Of a stretch of DNA of 64,000 nucleotides, positions 60,206 to 64,000 are shown in pieces. The DNA lies in NCBI RefSeq assembly GCF_000801105.2, contig NC_079516.1, positions 27,379,043 through 27,443,042 of the forward strand, given 5' to 3'. Source of the DNA: Raphanus sativus (taxonomy: Eukaryota; Streptophyta; Magnoliopsida; Brassicales; Brassicaceae). The position numbers were made by a program, and so were the translations under genes. The stretch's first letter is position 1. Every line of letters begins with the position of its first letter. The notes under the pieces were generated by a model, which was given only the letters and a program-made list of their open reading frames with translations, did no database searches and had not been told where the DNA came from.

Positions 60206-61162
60206 ATTTTAATCATAAACTTTTGTTTATCATATCATTTTAGTCACATCATTAGTCAACAGTTATATTTGATTAACAACATGTCTAAAATGGCTTTTAA
60301 AGCTAATGATTTTTTGACACAAATATATCAACATTTTTGAAAAAAAATTGATATTAACTTTTTGAATAAATTATTTAGTAACAATAACATTTTATAAACA
60401 GAAATACTGAATAAATTAAAATATTTTTTTTCTATTTACTTCAAAATGAAATTTTAAAAGTTTTCATATATATTCTAAAATAGTTAATTAACATATCATT
60501 AGTTTAATAATTATTTATTAAACAATTATAGAGAAATTTAATAATTATTTACGGTTATTATGTCACTTTTGTGGTTATTCATATAGTCCTAATTGGATTA
60601 AGTTTCATAATTTTACTGTCAAAATTTTAAATTTTGTTTATAAAATATTAATATATTTTTTATTCTCAGAAGAAAAAAATAAGTGTTCCATAGATTCTTC
60701 ATAATTCTAATGATGTAGCAAAATTGTGGATCTTAATAGTCTTTGGTGAAACTTTTTTTTCACTAAAATACAGAGGAAATCATGTAACTCATTTATAGAA
60801 ATATATAAATTTTATTTAGAAAATATTTATCATAAACATAAATAATCATGAACAATCCATCAATCGATAACTCTTTTCGTATGATAATAAAAATTTAAAT
60901 TAACATAAAAGTTCTTCATAATCATTTTATAACTAAATACTCAATTAATGGATATGTTAGCTAATTATTTTAGAATATAAATGAAAATAGTATCTTTTTT
61001 TTTACTTTGAGAAAATGAAAAACTTATATAATTTGGTTTGAGTTATTTCTTATCTAAAGTTTTATGATTAGTGTTATATTTATTAAAAATACATTTTTTC
61101 AATAATTTGTAGAAATGTTGATTTATATTTGTGCCAAAAAAAGACATCAACTTTAAAAGTCA
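60206..61162. other. AT-rich intergenic, no gene seen
   Basis: Very AT-rich. No open frame or recognisable repeat family. Confidence 0.5.
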
Positions 61163-61881
61163 CTAGATTTTAATCCGCCCTTAAAAAGGGCGGGTATATT
61201 TTTGTTGGAAAATGATTTTACGTAAAAAAAAATTATGATTTTTGATAAATTATATATTTTAACTTTTTGAAATTTATCTTGAATTTACTTATATGACTTA
61301 TTTTGTTATTTTCAATATGACTAAATTTTAGAAGAATTTAAATAATTCTAACCCATAATATGATTTTATTTATTTAAACCCAAGTTAAACTTATTTTACA
61401 ATGATTTTTTAATTTAAATAAAATATTTTATATCTTCAACACTCTTGTATTGAAAAATTAATTTGTGCATTTCAAAACATTTTCTATAATTTTATTAAAT
61501 TTAGTTTATGTGATTTAGTTTTTATTTTAAATGAAACTATTTTTAAGGAGTTAGAGATAATTCAAACCCGTATTATGATTTGTTGATTTAATCATTTGTT
61601 ATTTCAACTTGATTTTATTTTGAGGTTTCATTTAATAAATGCTTTCAAATAATTAATAATGTGAAATATTTTTTGGAAAGATATGGTGCAAACATTTAGG
61701 AAACAAAATTTTCAAAAATGTTAAGAATTTAATTATATTAAATACTCTTTAATGTAATTGCAAAATAATGATTTTTGATTGGTTGTAAATAATGCCGGGA
61801 AAAAAGTACAGACAATTTTTATAGTTACTTAGAAATTTGAGGGGCAAATTCATAAACTGTCATCTACTTTAATAGTATAGA
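61163..61881 (-). mobile_element. Non-autonomous Helitron, 719 bp, both ends present
   Basis: On the minus strand it starts TCTATACTATTAAAGTAG (from 61881), preceded by A, the classic crucifer Helitron 5' end. It ends in CTAG at 61166-61163, followed by T. A hairpin CCGCCCTT/AAGGGCGG with loop AAA (61175-61193) lies 8 bp inside the 3' end. The interior is AT-rich and non-coding. It resembles the Helitron at 38275-38952 in size and end structure. Confidence 0.9.
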
Positions 61882-64000
61882 TTAGATTTTGATCCGCACA
61901 TATTTTTTTTTCTTTTTATAAATATATAACTTTACATTTTAAATATAAGATTTACATTTAACTTTATAATTTGACATTATTAATATATAATGATTTGTTG
62001 TATACATTAAACTTTGTTATTAATAATTATTATATACTAATATATTTTCGATTTTGGTACAATAATTTCATAATTTGAAATCATCAAATATAAAATCACA
62101 TAAAAATATGTTTTTTTCAATTTGGACAGTTATCATACAATAGATTTTTAAAAAGTTATTTAATTTTTTTGCCAACAATTTAACAGAAACACCTATTGCT
62201 CAACCCTCCTCTAGCTTAGCCAATCCGGTGGTAAAGAATCGACATATACTATAGAAATGATACTTGTTTAGAATAATCTATGTTTAGAATACTTGTTTAT
62301 CATACAATAGATTTTTAAAAAATTATTTAATTATACTAAGAAATGATACTTGTTTAGAATAATCTATGTTTTCATATTGTATTTTAAAAATATACTTTAG
62401 CATTTATCATTATAGTATATTGCATTATTTTATAAGTAAATACATTATTATGTTTAGTAGTTAAATCCTAATATTTTAGTGAATTTTACACATAGCAGCA
62501 TCTACAAAATTATTATAGTAAATTTTATTGAAATCGGATTTTTTTTGATGTTATGGTAATAATTTTTCTGATTTTTTGTTATTAATTTCAAATTATTATA
62601 CTATTTAATATTTTACAAAATATTTTGTTTTTTGTGTTGCATTTCAAAAATTTTACTTTAGGACCTATTATTTTATCTTGTGTAAAATTTGGAATACTAT
62701 CATTATGAGTTTGGAATATTTATTTTCAAAGTTGTGTATTTAGTGAAGAGAAATTTGGAAAATCACATAATTATATTTTGACTTTGGAGATTATATGATT
62801 TTTTAATCTTTTTGTATCTAAATCTTTTTTATTTTATAAAAATGTATTTGAATTTTTGGTACTGTTTTCATCTTTTTAACAAATGTTTTTACAACTGTAA
62901 ATAAACAATAAATTTATTGTTAAAATTGATTTGCTGTTAATATACTGAATTTTACAATTTCAAAGTTTTCTAATAGCAACTTTTTTAAATAACATATGAA
63001 TTAAAGGTTAGTTATATAATTTATACTTTGTATATAATTACTTTTAGATAATATATTGGGAGATTAAAATAAATAAATAAAATAATTATATGTAATTATT
63101 TTTAGATAATATATTGTTGTGAGTTACAAAAATATATGCTAGAAATTTTTGGTATAAAAATATTACATGATTTACAAATTATAACTCATTTTAACAGTAA
63201 GTAATATTTATTTATTTAAATAAAAGCAATTTAAAAAATGTTACCTTTCAATTTATTAGCACTTATATATATATAGCGTATACCATTTATATTTTAATAT
63301 AATATAGAATATAATTATAAAATTTATAAAAATATATCATATGATTTTATTTTCAATTAATATTAATTTATAATAATATTTTATTTCTAATCACGAAATT
63401 AATTAATATATCATTTTATAAAAATATTTAAATTTTGGTAAGATTTTGTTATATTTTTTCCAATAGATTTTCTTATAACTGAAAAATTGGTTCTTTATTT
63501 CAACCGAATTTAAAAGTTGATGATTTAAATTACATTTTTCCCTTTGAAAAATGTCTTTTTTCTTTTCTTTTGTTTTTGGAAAATTAACTATTTTAAATGA
63601 ATGTTAAATTAGTTCAAAAAACAATTTTTGAATTTTAACTAAAGGTCTAACTTATAACCATCATTAAGAACAAATAGGAAAAGAATATATGAAAATAAAA
63701 TTATGGGAACAATAAGGATGATTATTCCATATAAAATTTTAAATTTCTTTTTCTTTTTTATTATAACTACTTTATGAATTGTCTTTACAACAATAATAAT
63801 TTTATATAATTTAGTTTACTTGTTAACCATATTAATTCCACTTGTTTGAATGAAATTGCTCTCTATTCATGGTAAAAATTAAATCGGTTAGCAAATAAAT
63901 TTTTATTTGTTTATATAATCAGCTATACATGAGGATACATATACATGTTCGGATATGGGTCGGTTCTTTCGGGTATTACATTTTTAGATTTTGAAATTAG
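61882..64000. other. AT-rich intergenic, no gene seen
   Basis: AT-rich with no supportable coding region. Directly after the Helitron, AGATTTTGATCCGCACA (about 61885-61900) resembles another Helitron 3' end without its hairpin. From about 63945 to the window edge, GTTCGGATATGGGTCGG looks like the start of another CGGTTCGG-rich hAT-like element cut off by the window. Confidence 0.5.

Overview
This is plant nuclear DNA, almost certainly Brassicaceae (Brassica/Raphanus-like). The evidence is spliced genes with GT-AG introns, an intron-containing tRNA-Tyr, AT-rich intergenic DNA full of Helitrons, MITEs, SINE and LINE fragments, and transposon protein types typical of crucifers. No bacterial or viral backbone is visible.

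Three host protein genes look intact. (1) The largest is a complete SMG1 gene on the minus strand (20048 down to 6698). I could join 14 exons with consistent phase into a 3,609-residue PIKK-family kinase with an N-terminal helical-repeat/FAT region, kinase catalytic loop, long SMG1-specific insertion and FATC tail. SMG1 phosphorylates UPF1 in nonsense-mediated mRNA decay. From memory, Arabidopsis thaliana lacks this gene although its relatives keep it, so this is the most notable host locus. (2) DPH3, a small CSL zinc-finger protein of diphthamide synthesis and tRNA wobble modification, lies at 39120-39365 (+). (3) A PXA-PX-Nexin_C sorting nexin with 15 exons and 1,013 residues lies at 52893-47908 (-). 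DPH3 and this sorting nexin are, from memory, neighbours in A. thaliana (At2g15910 and At2g15900), which suggests a syntenic anchor. A tRNA-Tyr(GTA) gene sits at 5078-5163.

The rest is mostly transposon-derived. 0.36-2.7 kb holds LINE fragments, one a clean 5'-truncated insertion with poly-A and a 15-bp target duplication. 5.2-5.9 kb is a hAT-like non-autonomous element. 22.3-34.6 kb is a decayed block with a ULP1-protease-like gene (+) facing a Mutator transposase gene (-), the architecture of Kaonashi-type MULEs, with an apparently intact solo copy of the transposase N-terminal module between them. 35.6-38.95 kb has LINE and RPA-like remnants and a 678-bp Helitron ending 167 bp before the DPH3 ATG. 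41.2-44.65 kb is a three-copy AT-rich repeat array with a Stowaway MITE. 44.75-45.8 kb is a SINE-like element with a nested Mutator-type MITE. 53.2-54.6 kb is a second Mutator-type foldback element just upstream of the sorting nexin. 55-60.2 kb is a decayed LINE split by a tandem dimer of hAT-like elements with three copies of the same 8-bp target duplication. 60.2-64 kb is AT-rich with another complete Helitron.

I found no wholly new gene system. The best leads are the retained SMG1 locus, the composite ULP/MURA Mutator element with its solo module, the hAT-like dimer, the nested SINE/MITE, and the Helitron in the DPH3 promoter region. Exon joins were made by hand from splice sites and reading phase and are not supported by transcript data.
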